A DNA stretch of 64,000 nt from Enterovibrio gelatinilyticus (GCF_028683095.1 NZ_JAJUBC010000030.1:1-64000), one strand, 5' to 3'. Counted from the stretch's first letter, positions 44,217 to 54,259 are shown. Notes: generated by a model from the letters alone, not told the origin. Numbers and translations are program-made.

Positions 44217-44440
44217 CACCCCCTGTAATATAAAACCCAAAGTCAGTGAGCAAAGGAATTCGCCAATTTACAGGAGGGAAAATGGTGCACATTTCACTGC
44301 CCCATCGTCAGGCTCTCTTAAGTCGTTGAAAATCAAAAACTTGACATGCCTCGCATAAAGTACAGTGACCTGTAAATAATACTGCAGAATTTCCGATACA
44401 AGATACGGTATGAATTTAAACGTTGAGTTAGGGAAGAAAC

Positions 44441-46063
44441 ATGTCCATGAAATTATCCGTTCGCCAGAAGTTGTATCTAGGATTTGGCGGCATTATGGCT
44501 CTCATGGTTGCCATGGTTACGTTAGTTTGGTTCGAAGTCACTGGGCTAAAAAATGAAGTAACCAAAATACGAACGGATGACGTCCCCGAAGTCCTTTCCT
44601 ATCTAGTGTTGATTGACGAAGCTGGCGACGTTTACCGTGACAGCATTGGCGTTGTCACGGGTGTTTCGGGCGCTAAAGCATCACTGGCCGAAAACAATAA
44701 CGAGTTTCAGGCAGTCGTCTCTCGTGCGATGAAACAAGAAGAACGCGGCAGTTCGGATTATCAAACCCTTGAACGTGCTAGCGAGAAAATGCGAGATTTC
44801 CAAGCAGCATTTGACCGCGATATCGTCTCCCAATTGTCTCTCAACGAAAACAACCAAGCGCTAATAACAACACTTCATGCCCTCTACGTTGAGCATCTTC
44901 AACCGATTGAGAACATGCTGGACCAAAGTTCGGTGATTGAAAATGCGCAAATGGAAGCATCTTTCGACACATTAATGGCTGACTTCGACGACATCAAAAA
45001 GATGAATGTGATCATCTCTCTCGTCGCGATCATACTGTCTTGCCTCATTGCATATTGGTTGTCTTCATCCATCACTCACCGCTTGACGGTGCTCGACGAA
45101 ACGGCGCAACGTATTGCGAGAGGCGAATTAAATGGCGATGGTATCGAGGATAAAACTGGCGATGAGCTTTCCAGCCTCGCGGTATCAATCAACACCATGC
45201 AACAATCTCTTATTGAGTTAATCAGCGCAATTTCTAATGTCACCAATGATGTTCATCAGTCAACAACCGAACTATCGACGTTAGGCAGTAACGTAGTGGC
45301 TGGCGCATCAAGTCAGTCAGATAAAGCGGCAATGATTGCCACTGCCGCCGAAGAACTTAGCCTGACCATTTCCGAAGTGGCTCACCAAGGCACATCCACG
45401 TTCGATGAAGCGAAAAAATCTGAGCTTCATGCGGTGGAAGGTCGCAAAGTCATCGGGGAAATGGTCAATAGTATTCAGCATGTTTCCATTCAAATGCAGG
45501 ATATGTCGACCACCATGGAACAGCTTGGCGAGCACAGCGAAGAGATTGGAAATGTGATTAAGGTGATCAGAGGTATCGCCGAGCAAACCAATCTTTTGGC
45601 ACTCAATGCTGCCATTGAAGCCGCTCGCGCCGGCGAATTTGGCCGAGGCTTTGCCGTGGTTGCAGATGAAGTAAGAGCGCTTGCTGAACGCACAACCAAA
45701 GCGACGCAAGAAGTCGCGAACATTGTTCAGGCCATTCAAACTGGAACCCAAGATGCCGTATCTCGTACCCAAGAAAACTACAAATTGGTTGAGATGGGCG
45801 TCTCTCAGAGTGACGGCGCCGTCAAAGCACTGGAGGACATTGTGTCCGGTGCAGCCATGGTACAGAGCATGATTAGCTCAATCGCGACAGCGGCCGAAGA
45901 GCAAACTGCCGTCACCAAAGAAATTGCATCAGATATTACGGCTATTAGCGACATCTCTAATCAGTCTCTTTCTCAAGCACAGCAAAGCGCCACAAACATT
46001 CAGCGATTGGAAGGCAAAGTAGAAGAACTAAATCAACTGATGAGTCGATTCAAGATCGCTTAG
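44441..46063 (+). CDS. Methyl-accepting chemotaxis protein
   Basis: Chemoreceptor of 540 aa. A first membrane segment (about 13-33), a four-helix-bundle periplasmic sensor (35-187) and a second membrane segment (188-208) are followed by HAMP (210-262) and a cytoplasmic signalling domain. The hairpin tip is canonical: [22 protein letters not shown] then [16 protein letters not shown]. It lacks a C-terminal NWETF-type pentapeptide. The ligand is unknown. Single gene; an 11-bp inverted repeat lies 59 bp after its stop. Confidence 0.93.
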   Translation: MSMKLSVRQKLYLGFGGIMALMVAMVTLVWFEVTGLKNEVTKIRTDDVPEVLSYLVLIDEAGDVYRDSIGVVTGVSGAKASLAENNNEFQAVVSRAMKQEERGSSDYQTLERASEKMRDFQAAFDRDIVSQLSLNENNQALITTLHALYVEHLQPIENMLDQSSVIENAQMEASFDTLMADFDDIKKMNVIISLVAIILSCLIAYWLSSSITHRLTVLDETAQRIARGELNGDGIEDKTGDELSSLAVSINTMQQSLIELISAISNVTNDVHQSTTELSTLGSNVVAGASSQSDKAAMIATAAEELSLTISEVAHQGTSTFDEAKKSELHAVEGRKVIGEMVNSIQHVSIQMQDMSTTMEQLGEHSEEIGNVIKVIRGIAEQTNLLALNAAIEAARAGEFGRGFAVVADEVRALAERTTKATQEVANIVQAIQTGTQDAVSRTQENYKLVEMGVSQSDGAVKALEDIVSGAAMVQSMISSIATAAEEQTAVTKEIASDITAISDISNQSLSQAQQSATNIQRLEGKVEELNQLMSRFKIA

Positions 46064-46510
46064 TTCGAGCAATCCATACTTTCGACATACTCTTTTTACT
46101 CATCCAGGATATGTCCGCTTACATACGTCTACTACCAAGGTAGACGTATGACCTTGTCGCTACTCATAGCCTAAGATACTGCAACTAACCCCCATGTCGC
46201 TAACATCGTATTGCCATTAACACCATCCCCCTCCATCTATAATTAAGTCACAAAGTCATGTCGTCAATACGCGCCATTTCCTTGTCCCTGCTCTTAGTTA
46301 AACATTCGCCTTACACCCGCACAATATGACCAGTTATATAGACTCACACTGCAAGGAATAACAATCACACATCAATTGATGAGACTTTCAAAAACCCATG
46401 CCTTTCAAGAATATGATTCTTGATTTAGAGACATGAATTCTTGTTTAACACTGCCATAGTCATATCGCTAATCAGCACACATAGTTAGACAAACAGAGAG
46501 GAAGAACGAT
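46064..46510. other. Gene-free stretch between chemoreceptor and RTX gene
   Basis: It includes a perfect 11-bp inverted repeat, CATACGTCTAC/GTAGACGTATG (46122-46132 and 46140-46150), without a T tract, so it is unlikely to be a normal terminator. Otherwise I see nothing; the RTX promoter should lie in the last 150 bp. Confidence 0.55.
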
Positions 46511-47863
46511 ATGACAACAATGACAGGAACGTCACACGACGACACCATTATTAGCCATCATCACGTAGGGTGGATTTACGGTAAAGACGGTAACGACTAC
46601 ATCGAAGCCTATGGAAACGAGTGCTTGATTGATGGAGGGAACGGCGACGACAAAATCATCGGTAGTTATGACCACGACTACATCAAAGGTGGTTATGGCA
46701 ATGATTGGATAGAAGGAGGCTATGGCAACGACAAGGCTTATGGCGGTTTTGGTTGTGACACCATCTACGGTGGTTGGGGCTGTGATGTCTTGTATGGGGG
46801 ACATGATAACGACCAACTATTTGGTGGAAATGACAATGACACCCTAAAAGGCGAAGAAGGCAATGATTATCTTTCCGGCGGTTCGGGTAGAGACCACCTG
46901 TGGGGAGGTCAAGGGCACGACACGCTTGATGGTGGTGATGGCAACGATTATGTCGACGGTGGTGACGGTAATGATGTGCTGTTTGGTGGTTGCGGTGATG
47001 ACAGAATGATCGGCTGGCACGGAGACGACAACATCCGTGGCGGAGAAGGCAGTGATCATATTGACGGACACTGGGGTAATGACGTTATCGATGGCGGCGC
47101 AGGAAATGACAAAATGTGGGGCGGCGATGGCTACGACATCATGTCCGGCGGAACCGGTGATGATTACGTCGATGGTGGCTGCGGCAATGACGTGTTAGAA
47201 GGTAATGATGGTGCCGACAAACTCGTTGGATACTATGGCGCAGACAAGCTCTATGGTGGTGACGGATGCGATGAACTTTATGGCGGCTGCGACGACGACT
47301 TTCTCAGTGGTGGCAATCACAGTGACACGCTTTGGGGCGGATGGGGTAACGACATTCTTCTCGGTGGTGAGGGCAACGACAAGCTAAAGGGAGAAGCAGG
47401 TGCCGATAAGCTCTACGGTGGTTCAGGTAACGATGAACTTTGGGGACATGGCGAAAACGATACCCTTTACGGTGACTGCGGAGACGATAAACTCGATGGC
47501 GGCTGTGGCGATGATCAACTTAATGGCGGTTGTGGTGATGACAATATCGATGGCGGTTGGGGCAACGATTACATCGTTGGTGGCTCGGGTGATGACATTC
47601 TTAAGGGCAACTGCGGCAAAGATGTTTTCTACTTCTGCCGCGGTGACGGCAATGACACTATCACGGATTTTCATGGCTGGTATGACAAAATCCAAATCGA
47701 CACCTCTTTGGCCTCATCAATCCACGAAATCAACATCACTCAAACATGGAATACTGTAACGCTTGATTTCGCAGATGGCTCAACCGTCGAACTTCAAAAC
47801 TTCTGCGGTCAATTTAAAAATGACTATGTTGATTTCGTCACAGGCTGCGAAATGGTTGGTTAA
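46511..47863 (+). CDS. RTX protein made almost wholly of calcium-binding nonapeptides
   Basis: Protein of 450 aa. After 23 residues come 39 uninterrupted nonapeptides of the type GGxGxDxxx (residues 24-374), then a 76-residue tail ending in a hydrophobic segment like type I secretion signals (TVELQNFCGQF...GCEMVG). There is no N-terminal enzyme or toxin domain. Such repeats fold as a calcium-loaded parallel beta-roll outside the cell. Eleven of the repeats and the tail hold 14 cysteines, which is rare in RTX proteins. No type I secretion genes are in the window. Likely roles are surface layer, adhesion or calcium capture; all inference. Confidence 0.88.
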   Translation: MTTMTGTSHDDTIISHHHVGWIYGKDGNDYIEAYGNECLIDGGNGDDKIIGSYDHDYIKGGYGNDWIEGGYGNDKAYGGFGCDTIYGGWGCDVLYGGHDNDQLFGGNDNDTLKGEEGNDYLSGGSGRDHLWGGQGHDTLDGGDGNDYVDGGDGNDVLFGGCGDDRMIGWHGDDNIRGGEGSDHIDGHWGNDVIDGGAGNDKMWGGDGYDIMSGGTGDDYVDGGCGNDVLEGNDGADKLVGYYGADKLYGGDGCDELYGGCDDDFLSGGNHSDTLWGGWGNDILLGGEGNDKLKGEAGADKLYGGSGNDELWGHGENDTLYGDCGDDKLDGGCGDDQLNGGCGDDNIDGGWGNDYIVGGSGDDILKGNCGKDVFYFCRGDGNDTITDFHGWYDKIQIDTSLASSIHEINITQTWNTVTLDFADGSTVELQNFCGQFKNDYVDFVTGCEMVG

Positions 47864-47996
47864 GGCAACACGAATTGACTAGAGCGATATGCGCTGGGCA
47901 ATGCCAACTTCCCTGCCCGTGATTTAAGGCGGGCAGATATAAAAGAATGAAACATAAGCAGATTGTGAAGACGTGACATCTCCTTTTTTGGAAAGA

Positions 47997-48024
47997 AAAA
48001 GCGGCCAAACTACTGGCCGCTTTT
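47997..48024. terminator. Bidirectional terminator between the RTX and lipoprotein genes
   Basis: AAAAGCGGCCA/TGGCCGCTTTT, an 11-bp perfect stem with a 6-base loop, between two convergent genes. Confidence 0.85.
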
Positions 48025-48053
48025 CACATCAACTCAACCAAGCGTAGAGGCTG

Positions 48054-48590
48054 TTATTTTGCCATTAGAGACACAAATTCAGGCTGGTTGATCGTCGCTT
48101 TAATCAAATCCTGAACCGCAGGTGAAAGCGCATCGGCAGTCGCGTTACAGGCAGTAATGGCATCAAATCCACTCTTGAATGTGTATTTGTTGCTCACGTC
48201 TAAAGACTCACCGTTAGAAGACTTAAGCTTCAGGCCGATATCCCAATAGCCGTTTGTTAGGCCAGACACAGACGAAAACTCAATTTTGGTGATTTCGCCA
48301 GTAATGTCGATACCCTCGGCAGAAAAGCGGTCAGCCATTTTGAGTTCATCATTAAACGCCTTTGTGATGAAATCTGGGATAGAAAGCCCATCAGCTGGTT
48401 CAATCGGCCCCATTAAGCGACAGTTTGAAGAAAACGGCACTGTTTGGCTGAGAGAAACAAATTCTCCCTCAACGGTTTCCAGTTGTTTGAGTTTCTGAAT
48501 ATTGTCCACGGATACTGCGTATCGCGGCGGTTGCATGGTTGAACAAGCACTTAACACCAACGCTGCTGCTACAACAAGTAACTTTTTCAT
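48054..48590 (-). CDS. Predicted lipoprotein of unknown function
   Basis: A 178-aa lipoprotein with signal MKKLLVVAAALVLSAC (lipobox LSAC). The mature part is alpha/beta with two Cys (SSNCRL and ITACNATAD) that could form a disulphide. I do not recognise the family. The chosen ATG has AGAGGGATC upstream; an in-frame ATG 30 bases earlier gives a poor signal peptide and is rejected. It is convergent with the RTX gene, and no partner is evident. Confidence 0.75.
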   Translation of the reverse strand: MKKLLVVAAALVLSACSTMQPPRYAVSVDNIQKLKQLETVEGEFVSLSQTVPFSSNCRLMGPIEPADGLSIPDFITKAFNDELKMADRFSAEGIDITGEITKIEFSSVSGLTNGYWDIGLKLKSSNGESLDVSNKYTFKSGFDAITACNATADALSPAVQDLIKATINQPEFVSLMAK

Positions 48591-48718
48591 AGATCCCTCT
48601 GAGTCCTTTTTATTATTCATCCATTGAGCGGATAAATGACATCGTACCGCGAGATTAATGGCTCAGCTGGCTGATAGTTAAGACTCAGTTCACAACAACT
48701 TCTCGCTCTATCAGAGCC

Positions 48719-49600
48719 TTATCGCTTTCTTATCCAACGTCTAAGTGGTTCCAGTCCTCGGTAAATTAGCAACGACAACATGATCAACGCGCAGCCTGCC
48801 ACCTTATGTGCAGGCATAGATTCGCTATACCACACCACGCTCAATATCACTGTCCAAACAGGCTCCAAAATCATAATGATGGCAGCGTTCGCCGCACTTG
48901 CGCTTTTCTGACCCAGTGTTTGCATCAAATAGCGCAGGCTGGTTGCCACTAACACACTTAAAGAGAACCAACCCCAGATAGATGGCGATATGGTGTCCGG
49001 CCATGTTTCTGTCAGCAATGAAGCAATGGTGGCGACCACACCCGTTGAGAATAACTGAACACAGGTAAGTACAAGTGTCGGAATACGCTGGGCGTAGCGG
49101 TTATTCAAATTAAAATGAACAGCAAGAAAGAGAGCAGCGAGCAAAAACCAGAGCTGGCTTGGTGACAATTGCCAACCCACACCGCCTAAAGACAGCAACG
49201 CAAGACCGCTGACAGCAATAGGCATAGAGAACCAAAAAATACGCGGAGGCTTTTGCTTGAACATCAGCCAAGCAATCAGGGGCACGATCAGCATGGACAA
49301 GCTCATAATAAATGCGCCCTCTCCCAGTGATGTACTGACAGACATTGCAAAAATCCAGAACAAGATGGCACACGCCAGCACGCTGCCAACCCCTGCTGCT
49401 CGCATAAGAACGCCTCTTTCAACCACTTTCAATTGTCGAAAACAGAACGGCAGAATACACAAGGAAGCAAGAATAAAGCGTAAGCCGATAAACCCAAACG
49501 CAGGCATACCCTGAATGGCTTCTTTAGAAAATATCCACCCCCATGCAGCCAAAACGGTAACAAACAACAAGATCAAAGAAGCACGTTTTTCGGGCAACAT
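48719..49600 (-). CDS. EamA/DMT-family transporter
   Basis: Inner-membrane exporter-type protein of 293 aa with ten helices in two EamA repeats. The first repeat reads TVLAAWGWIFSKEAIQGMPAFGFIGLRFILA and the second ends with AAIIMILEPVWTVILSVVWYSE. Substrate unknown. It lies alone between two lipoprotein genes and is not closely related in sequence to the DMT protein at 4099. Confidence 0.85.
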   Translation of the reverse strand: MLPEKRASLILLFVTVLAAWGWIFSKEAIQGMPAFGFIGLRFILASLCILPFCFRQLKVVERGVLMRAAGVGSVLACAILFWIFAMSVSTSLGEGAFIMSLSMLIVPLIAWLMFKQKPPRIFWFSMPIAVSGLALLSLGGVGWQLSPSQLWFLLAALFLAVHFNLNNRYAQRIPTLVLTCVQLFSTGVVATIASLLTETWPDTISPSIWGWFSLSVLVATSLRYLMQTLGQKSASAANAAIIMILEPVWTVILSVVWYSESMPAHKVAGCALIMLSLLIYRGLEPLRRWIRKR

Positions 49601-50012
49601 TTAACACCAACAGAATAGGGAAAGAGAAAGGCGCGGACATTATTTCACTGGATGAGGAGATTGAACATCGTATATTCACTATTTGACCATAAATTAAAGA
49701 AGCGGCACTGATGTGCCGCTTGGAAAGTAGGTGCAATATGGCACCCATTTTATGCTGAGCGTTCAGCGTCCTTGGGGGAATTAAGAAGCACCGAGCACCG
49801 CAGTCATATCCGTTTTAATGTTGTCAGATTGCGTGGCTGTTTCTCCACAACGCCAAGAAGCCATTAGCCATTAGCCATTAGCCATTAGCCAACTAATGAA
49901 AATATCAGCGAGTGAGCACTTTGGAAGTTAATAAGGAAATTAGTACGGAAATTTGAATAGGTATTACTTACTCACCTATTGCCCGCTTTTTCCGGCGGGC
50001 AATAGGGTCAAA
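49601..50012. other. Gene-free stretch with a 7-bp tandem repeat and two hairpins
   Basis: It contains a 9-bp stem-loop AAGCGGCAC/GTGCCGCTT (49700-49721), four exact AGCCATT units (49859-49890) and a 12-bp stem CCTATTGCCCGC/GCGGGCAATAGG (49975-50006) just beyond the CHRD gene. The last lacks a T tract on the minus strand. No coding frame is convincing. Confidence 0.6.
49859..49890. repeat. Tandem repeat AGCCATT x4.6
   Basis: Four exact copies of AGCCATT followed by AGCC. A simple-sequence tract of this kind can change length by slippage. It is not inside a gene. Confidence 0.9.
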
Positions 50013-51179
50013 CTACTCCTGTGCCACTATTTGTCCTCTAATTTCGCCGCTGCCCACCGCGGGGGTATGAACATTGACGTAGTGCCCACCTGTCTGAAAT
50101 GCCTCTTGCTGGCTTAAATCCAACATCGTGCCTGTTGGTGTCATCCACACACTATCGTTATCGACACTTTGCTCAAGCCCAACGACAACACCGCCATTGG
50201 ATCCAGAAACACCTTGATGAATATGAGCCGCCACAGCATCGTCTACACCATGAGTCAAAACGCTTAGTTCGACATACCCATTAGAATTATTCAGTAACGC
50301 ATAGCCATCACCAAACGCATCGGTGGTCACCGGCGGCACTTCTTGTGAGCCGCTCATAGGAAAGGCATAAAGTGAATAATCTGATGAGAAGACTTGCCCG
50401 CGAATTTCGCCGCCTTGGTGCGCTGGCGTATGAAAATTGGTGTAGTACGCGCCAGAAAGCATGTTACTAAATGTCTCTTTGCTTAAAGAAGTATCTGTTG
50501 GCGCAGTCCAAACATTTGCGTCTTCAGCATCTTGGTTGAGTGCCACTAAAACGCCACCATTGTTACCCACACGACCCTCGTGAATATGAGCCGCCATCGC
50601 AGACTCAATACCTTGCGTAATGACTCGCATGTTCAATGTTTCTGCGTCGCTGTTATACGCTAGGTACCCTTCGCCATTTGCGTCGGTCATGACGGCAGGA
50701 ACTTGTTGGCGTCCATTGACTTTAAAGGAAATAATCGTCGTGGTTTTCGGTACGATTTGAGCACGAATTTCACCCGATGGAACGGCGTCAGTATGCACGT
50801 TGATATACCAATCCCCCGCTAATAGTGCTTCGATTTGTGCGTAGCTCAGTTTGTCCTCACGCACTTCGAGATAACGACGCTCCCCGTGTTTCCATTTGTG
50901 CTTTTTAGGTGTTTCAAAGGTAAATTCAACGCCTCCCGTTTGCCCAATCCCCCCGCTGTGAATATGCGCAAACTTAAAGCCTTCAATATCTTCGACAAAC
51001 AATTTTGCACGCAGTTTTTTGCGATTTTCATCCAACTTAACCTTGGCTTTTGTTGTCAGTTCCGAGCCATTTATAGGCACTGCCTCTGCACCACTAAGCG
51101 TTAATTTGTAGGTTTCTGTTGCCTCAAACCCACACGCTGACAGCAATAGCAACGCAATAACCACCACGAGTTTTTTCAT
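50013..51179 (-). CDS. Lipoprotein with three CHRD domains
   Basis: About 388 aa. The signal MKKLVVVIALLLLSAC has lipobox LSAC. Three CHRD (chordin-type) domains follow, each with a His-x-His motif: FAHIHSGGIGQTGG, AAHIHEGRVGNNGG and AAHIHQGVSGSNGG. Each ends with a NVHT/NFHT...GEIRGQ segment. Domains 2 and 3 are the most alike, so the protein grew by duplication. Bacterial CHRD proteins are exported, and their role is poorly known; the paired His may bind metal. The start at 51179 is eight bases after GAGG; longer in-frame starts spoil the signal peptide. Confidence 0.85.
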   Translation of the reverse strand: MKKLVVVIALLLLSACGFEATETYKLTLSGAEAVPINGSELTTKAKVKLDENRKKLRAKLFVEDIEGFKFAHIHSGGIGQTGGVEFTFETPKKHKWKHGERRYLEVREDKLSYAQIEALLAGDWYINVHTDAVPSGEIRAQIVPKTTTIISFKVNGRQQVPAVMTDANGEGYLAYNSDAETLNMRVITQGIESAMAAHIHEGRVGNNGGVLVALNQDAEDANVWTAPTDTSLSKETFSNMLSGAYYTNFHTPAHQGGEIRGQVFSSDYSLYAFPMSGSQEVPPVTTDAFGDGYALLNNSNGYVELSVLTHGVDDAVAAHIHQGVSGSNGGVVVGLEQSVDNDSVWMTPTGTMLDLSQQEAFQTGGHYVNVHTPAVGSGEIRGQIVAQE

Positions 51180-51481
51180 CCACATATCCTCATTCGTCCA
51201 TCTATAGAGGCCACCAGAGGCCCGATCATAAAAAAGACGAACCAATGAAAATAATGGATGCAGACATTGGTGGTATTTACTTGGCTATTGATAACTTACG
51301 CATTCATGCGTCATTCTTCGTAATATTGAGAGACAGACGACCGCACTACCATGTGGGTCTGGTTACATATAGGGAGCCGAGGTGGTGATTTATTTGATTG
51401 CCGTCAACGCGGGTTGCCCCTTCAAGCTAGCCAATAGCTTCTGCTTGAACCCCAACCCAATAAGGGAAGAAAACACCGCCC

Positions 51482-53161
51482 TCACTTAGTGAAACGAAGC
51501 ATGCCTCTGTCTACGGTTGACGTACCATTGCCCCACGTTCCTACTAACGTTTGCTCGTCCGAAGACGCCAACATACCCTTTCCAGATTCGCTGCCCATCT
51601 TCCAATCGAAATGAAGTTCAATACCGGTAACTGCTGTTGGCGTTGTTTTACTGCCCCAGACCTTCTGACCTCTCACCTTCTTGGTATTCATTGTGATGGT
51701 TCCTGTTATCGTGCCACTGTTCATTACAGGGCCAACGCCACCTTGTATAGTACCTTTGATTTTTCCGCCCGACGTGGCACCCAAATCGATAAACACCGTG
51801 TCATGCGAAACAGGGAAAAGTGTTAATGATGTGCCCGACCACGAGCCTTTGAGTAAGTTGGACCATACTTGCCCGCCGACACTTTTCTCGTAGAAATTAG
51901 GATTCGTCTCTTCGTTCCAATTGCTGTTGATGTAATTCGAAATGGCAAAGGACAACGAAGGATTAGCGACCAAATCTTTATAAAATTTCCCGCCAGTGCG
52001 ATTGGCTTCCTGATCCGCATTGGAATATACCCCTGTGGTTTCTATCCCAAATCCCCCTCCTTCAGTGCGTTCACTCTCTTCTTCTGCTGCAGCGGTACTC
52101 TTTGTTGCTTCGGTCTGAAAATAGGTTAGCCCTTGCTGGAAGAAATGGCCCAACTTGTCACTGCCGATACAAATTCCATGTACCTTCATTGTCGGGTTTA
52201 ATATAGGAAATAATGGATTGGCCCAGATCCCGTACCCCACTCCTTTGTACTTTGTGCTGCTTTGCGCGGGTAGCGAAATTTTCGATGACGGCAACGTATC
52301 CGCCCATACCTCTATCGCACTTCGCCCAACGGACTGATTCACTGCTAAGTCATTGGCGAGTCCTTTGACAACGATGCTTGCTTTGGGTGGTTTACCTGCT
52401 AACTTCCTCGCATTGGTCAGCGATGTATTTACCTTTTTATCGATGTCAGACTCACAGTCTTTTAGGCTGGCACAATTCCCTGCTGTATCCGTTTCTGCAC
52501 GTTGAATGACACCGCTACCCGAATTCGATTGCTGTTGAATCACATGGGTGAGTTCATGCGCAATCAGTCGTCGCCCCGCGTCTGTCTGTGGTCTATATTG
52601 TCCCGTCCCAAACACTACCTGACTGCCGACCGTATAAGCTCGCGCATGAATACTACGTGCGGATTTCGCCGCATCATTGTCTGTATGAATTCTTACCTGA
52701 CTAAAGTCAGCACCAAACCTTGGTTCCATAAATGAACGAGTTTGATTGTCTAATAACTCCCCTGGTTTACGCAGAGTCTGGTGAACCGCCAAAGGCACAG
52801 AGGAAGTTTGCCTCGAAGAACTTTGCGGCATCGGCGGGCTACTAAGCACGGGCGTATTCTGTGCCTTTCTTTGCACGCCCAACTCCCTGGAACCGCTAGC
52901 GCTCTTGCACGCCGAACATACTCCACCGCATGAACACGCCCCCTGAATAGCAGACATTGGCATGCTCACTACCTGATCTGCGACCCGATCTGCTTCTTGC
53001 TCGAACACATCGTGGCTGCTACCCATCGTCAGTTTGGCTTGCAAAGGCATAGGTCTTGCTGTCACTGGCATTGGGCGAGCAATTGCTGGAAAACCAGTAA
53101 GTGGGCTTGATGCGCCATGGTGTAAGTCGCTGTTGATGTGACTGGGCTGAAAGCTAAACAT
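51482..53161 (-). CDS. DUF4157 (eCIS-core) metallopeptidase-like protein
   Basis: Protein of 559 aa. The N-terminal part has EQEADRVADQVV and a cysteine cluster (C76, C78, C82, C85; CSCGGVCSAC). The DUF4157 domain (about 127-212) has GADFSQVRIHTD, ARAYTVGSQVVFG and the zinc-protease motif HELTH at 202-206. The remaining 340 residues are of unknown function, with many Gly/Thr near the end. DUF4157 proteins are often linked to extracellular contractile injection systems as cargo or processing factors. No tail, baseplate or AAA gene of such a system is in the window, so this copy is an orphan. Divergent from a periplasmic binding-protein gene. Confidence 0.82.
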   Translation of the reverse strand: MFSFQPSHINSDLHHGASSPLTGFPAIARPMPVTARPMPLQAKLTMGSSHDVFEQEADRVADQVVSMPMSAIQGACSCGGVCSACKSASGSRELGVQRKAQNTPVLSSPPMPQSSSRQTSSVPLAVHQTLRKPGELLDNQTRSFMEPRFGADFSQVRIHTDNDAAKSARSIHARAYTVGSQVVFGTGQYRPQTDAGRRLIAHELTHVIQQQSNSGSGVIQRAETDTAGNCASLKDCESDIDKKVNTSLTNARKLAGKPPKASIVVKGLANDLAVNQSVGRSAIEVWADTLPSSKISLPAQSSTKYKGVGYGIWANPLFPILNPTMKVHGICIGSDKLGHFFQQGLTYFQTEATKSTAAAEEESERTEGGGFGIETTGVYSNADQEANRTGGKFYKDLVANPSLSFAISNYINSNWNEETNPNFYEKSVGGQVWSNLLKGSWSGTSLTLFPVSHDTVFIDLGATSGGKIKGTIQGGVGPVMNSGTITGTITMNTKKVRGQKVWGSKTTPTAVTGIELHFDWKMGSESGKGMLASSDEQTLVGTWGNGTSTVDRGMLRFTK

Positions 53162-53408
53162 AATCGCCTCTTTAATTTCATACAGCCTGATGAAAGCTTA
53201 ACCAGCAAAAATAGACGCGCTGTCTTTATTTGGACACTCACCGCCAAGAACCGTTTTTCTGCCCGCCCATCGGCTAACAAACGTCAGTTAACAAATTGTG
53301 ACAATGTCACTTGTTTTGTGATTTTTTCGAATTGCCCATTAATGCGTCAAGTACGAGGTTTCATTGCTGTTAGGCTCAAAGTGACATCAATTACCGCAAA
53401 GGATAAGC

Positions 53409-54164
53409 ATGAAAAAATTGTTATTGGTCGCCACGATGGCGCTGTCAGCATTCGCGCACGCTGACCAGCTAGAGGACATTCAGGAAGCGGGCGTTATTCG
53501 CGTTGGCACTACAGGTGACTACAAGCCTTTTTCGTTTTTTGATGGCAATAGCTATTCCGGTTATGACATTGATGTGGCTCAGCATGTGGCCGACCAATTG
53601 GGCGTAAAACTCGAAATCGTTCCCACCACATGGAAAGGCCTTGTCAGCAATTTACAAGAAGACAAATATGACATTGCGATGGGTGGCATCACGCGCCGAA
53701 TGTCTCGTCAGTTAGCAGCAGAGCAAACCCAAGGTTACATGGTGTTTGGTAAATGTTTCTTAGTGGCTGACGGCAAAGTTGAACAGTTTGATTCCTTGGA
53801 AGAAGTGAATAAACCCTCCGTTCGAGTGGGCGTAAACATTGGTGGGACCAACGAAAAGTTTGCCGAAGCGCACCTTCCCAATGCGACCTTCACTAAATTC
53901 GAAAACAACCTAGATGTTCCCAAAGCCGTTGCGGCTGGCGACATAGATGTCATGGTGACTGAAACACCTGAAGGCGTGTTCTATGACGTGACCGATACGC
54001 GTCTCGATGCTTCTCGATGTGATGACCCGTTCACACGCAGCCAGTTTGGATATCTGATCCCAAAAGGCGAACAGCGCATGTTGAACACGGTTAATTTCAT
54101 TCTCGATGAGATGGTACTTAAAAGCGTTCAAGACGACCTGATGGCAAAGAATCAACTTAAATAA
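53409..54164 (+). CDS. Periplasmic binding protein, cyclohexadienyl dehydratase (PheC)-like
   Basis: Secreted protein of 251 aa with a Sec signal peptide (1-18, ending AFAHA) and one SBP_bac_3 domain. Features such as GVIRVGTTGDYKPFSF, YDIAMGGITRRMSRQ and DVMVTETPEGVFY fall closer to PheC, which turns prephenate/arogenate into phenylpyruvate/phenylalanine, than to amino acid-binding proteins. There are no ABC permease genes beside it, as expected for an enzyme rather than a transporter. A plain amino-acid-binding protein remains possible. AAAGGA precedes the start. Confidence 0.72.
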   Translation: MKKLLLVATMALSAFAHADQLEDIQEAGVIRVGTTGDYKPFSFFDGNSYSGYDIDVAQHVADQLGVKLEIVPTTWKGLVSNLQEDKYDIAMGGITRRMSRQLAAEQTQGYMVFGKCFLVADGKVEQFDSLEEVNKPSVRVGVNIGGTNEKFAEAHLPNATFTKFENNLDVPKAVAAGDIDVMVTETPEGVFYDVTDTRLDASRCDDPFTRSQFGYLIPKGEQRMLNTVNFILDEMVLKSVQDDLMAKNQLK

Positions 54165-54259
54165 ATCAGCGTAAACATCTGTCTATCTTGAAACTCTCGC
54201 GATCCTGAACACACACTTAGAAATACAGACAACAGCGTTAAAACAGATAAGAGGTCGAT

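Noticed and set aside
46532-47759. Several long frames antisense to or shifted within the RTX gene
   Set aside because: The nonapeptide repeat keeps other frames open by periodicity; the translations are low-complexity Val/Ile/Thr strings.
46511-47863. RTX toxin with a type I secretion operon
   Set aside because: There is no toxin domain, acyltransferase, ABC exporter or membrane-fusion gene in the window.
49859-49890. CRISPR-like array
   Set aside because: The units are 7 bp without spacers; this is a simple tandem repeat.
51482-53161. Complete contractile injection system near the DUF4157 gene
   Set aside because: Neighbouring genes are a CHRD lipoprotein and a periplasmic protein; no sheath, tube, spike or AAA gene is present.
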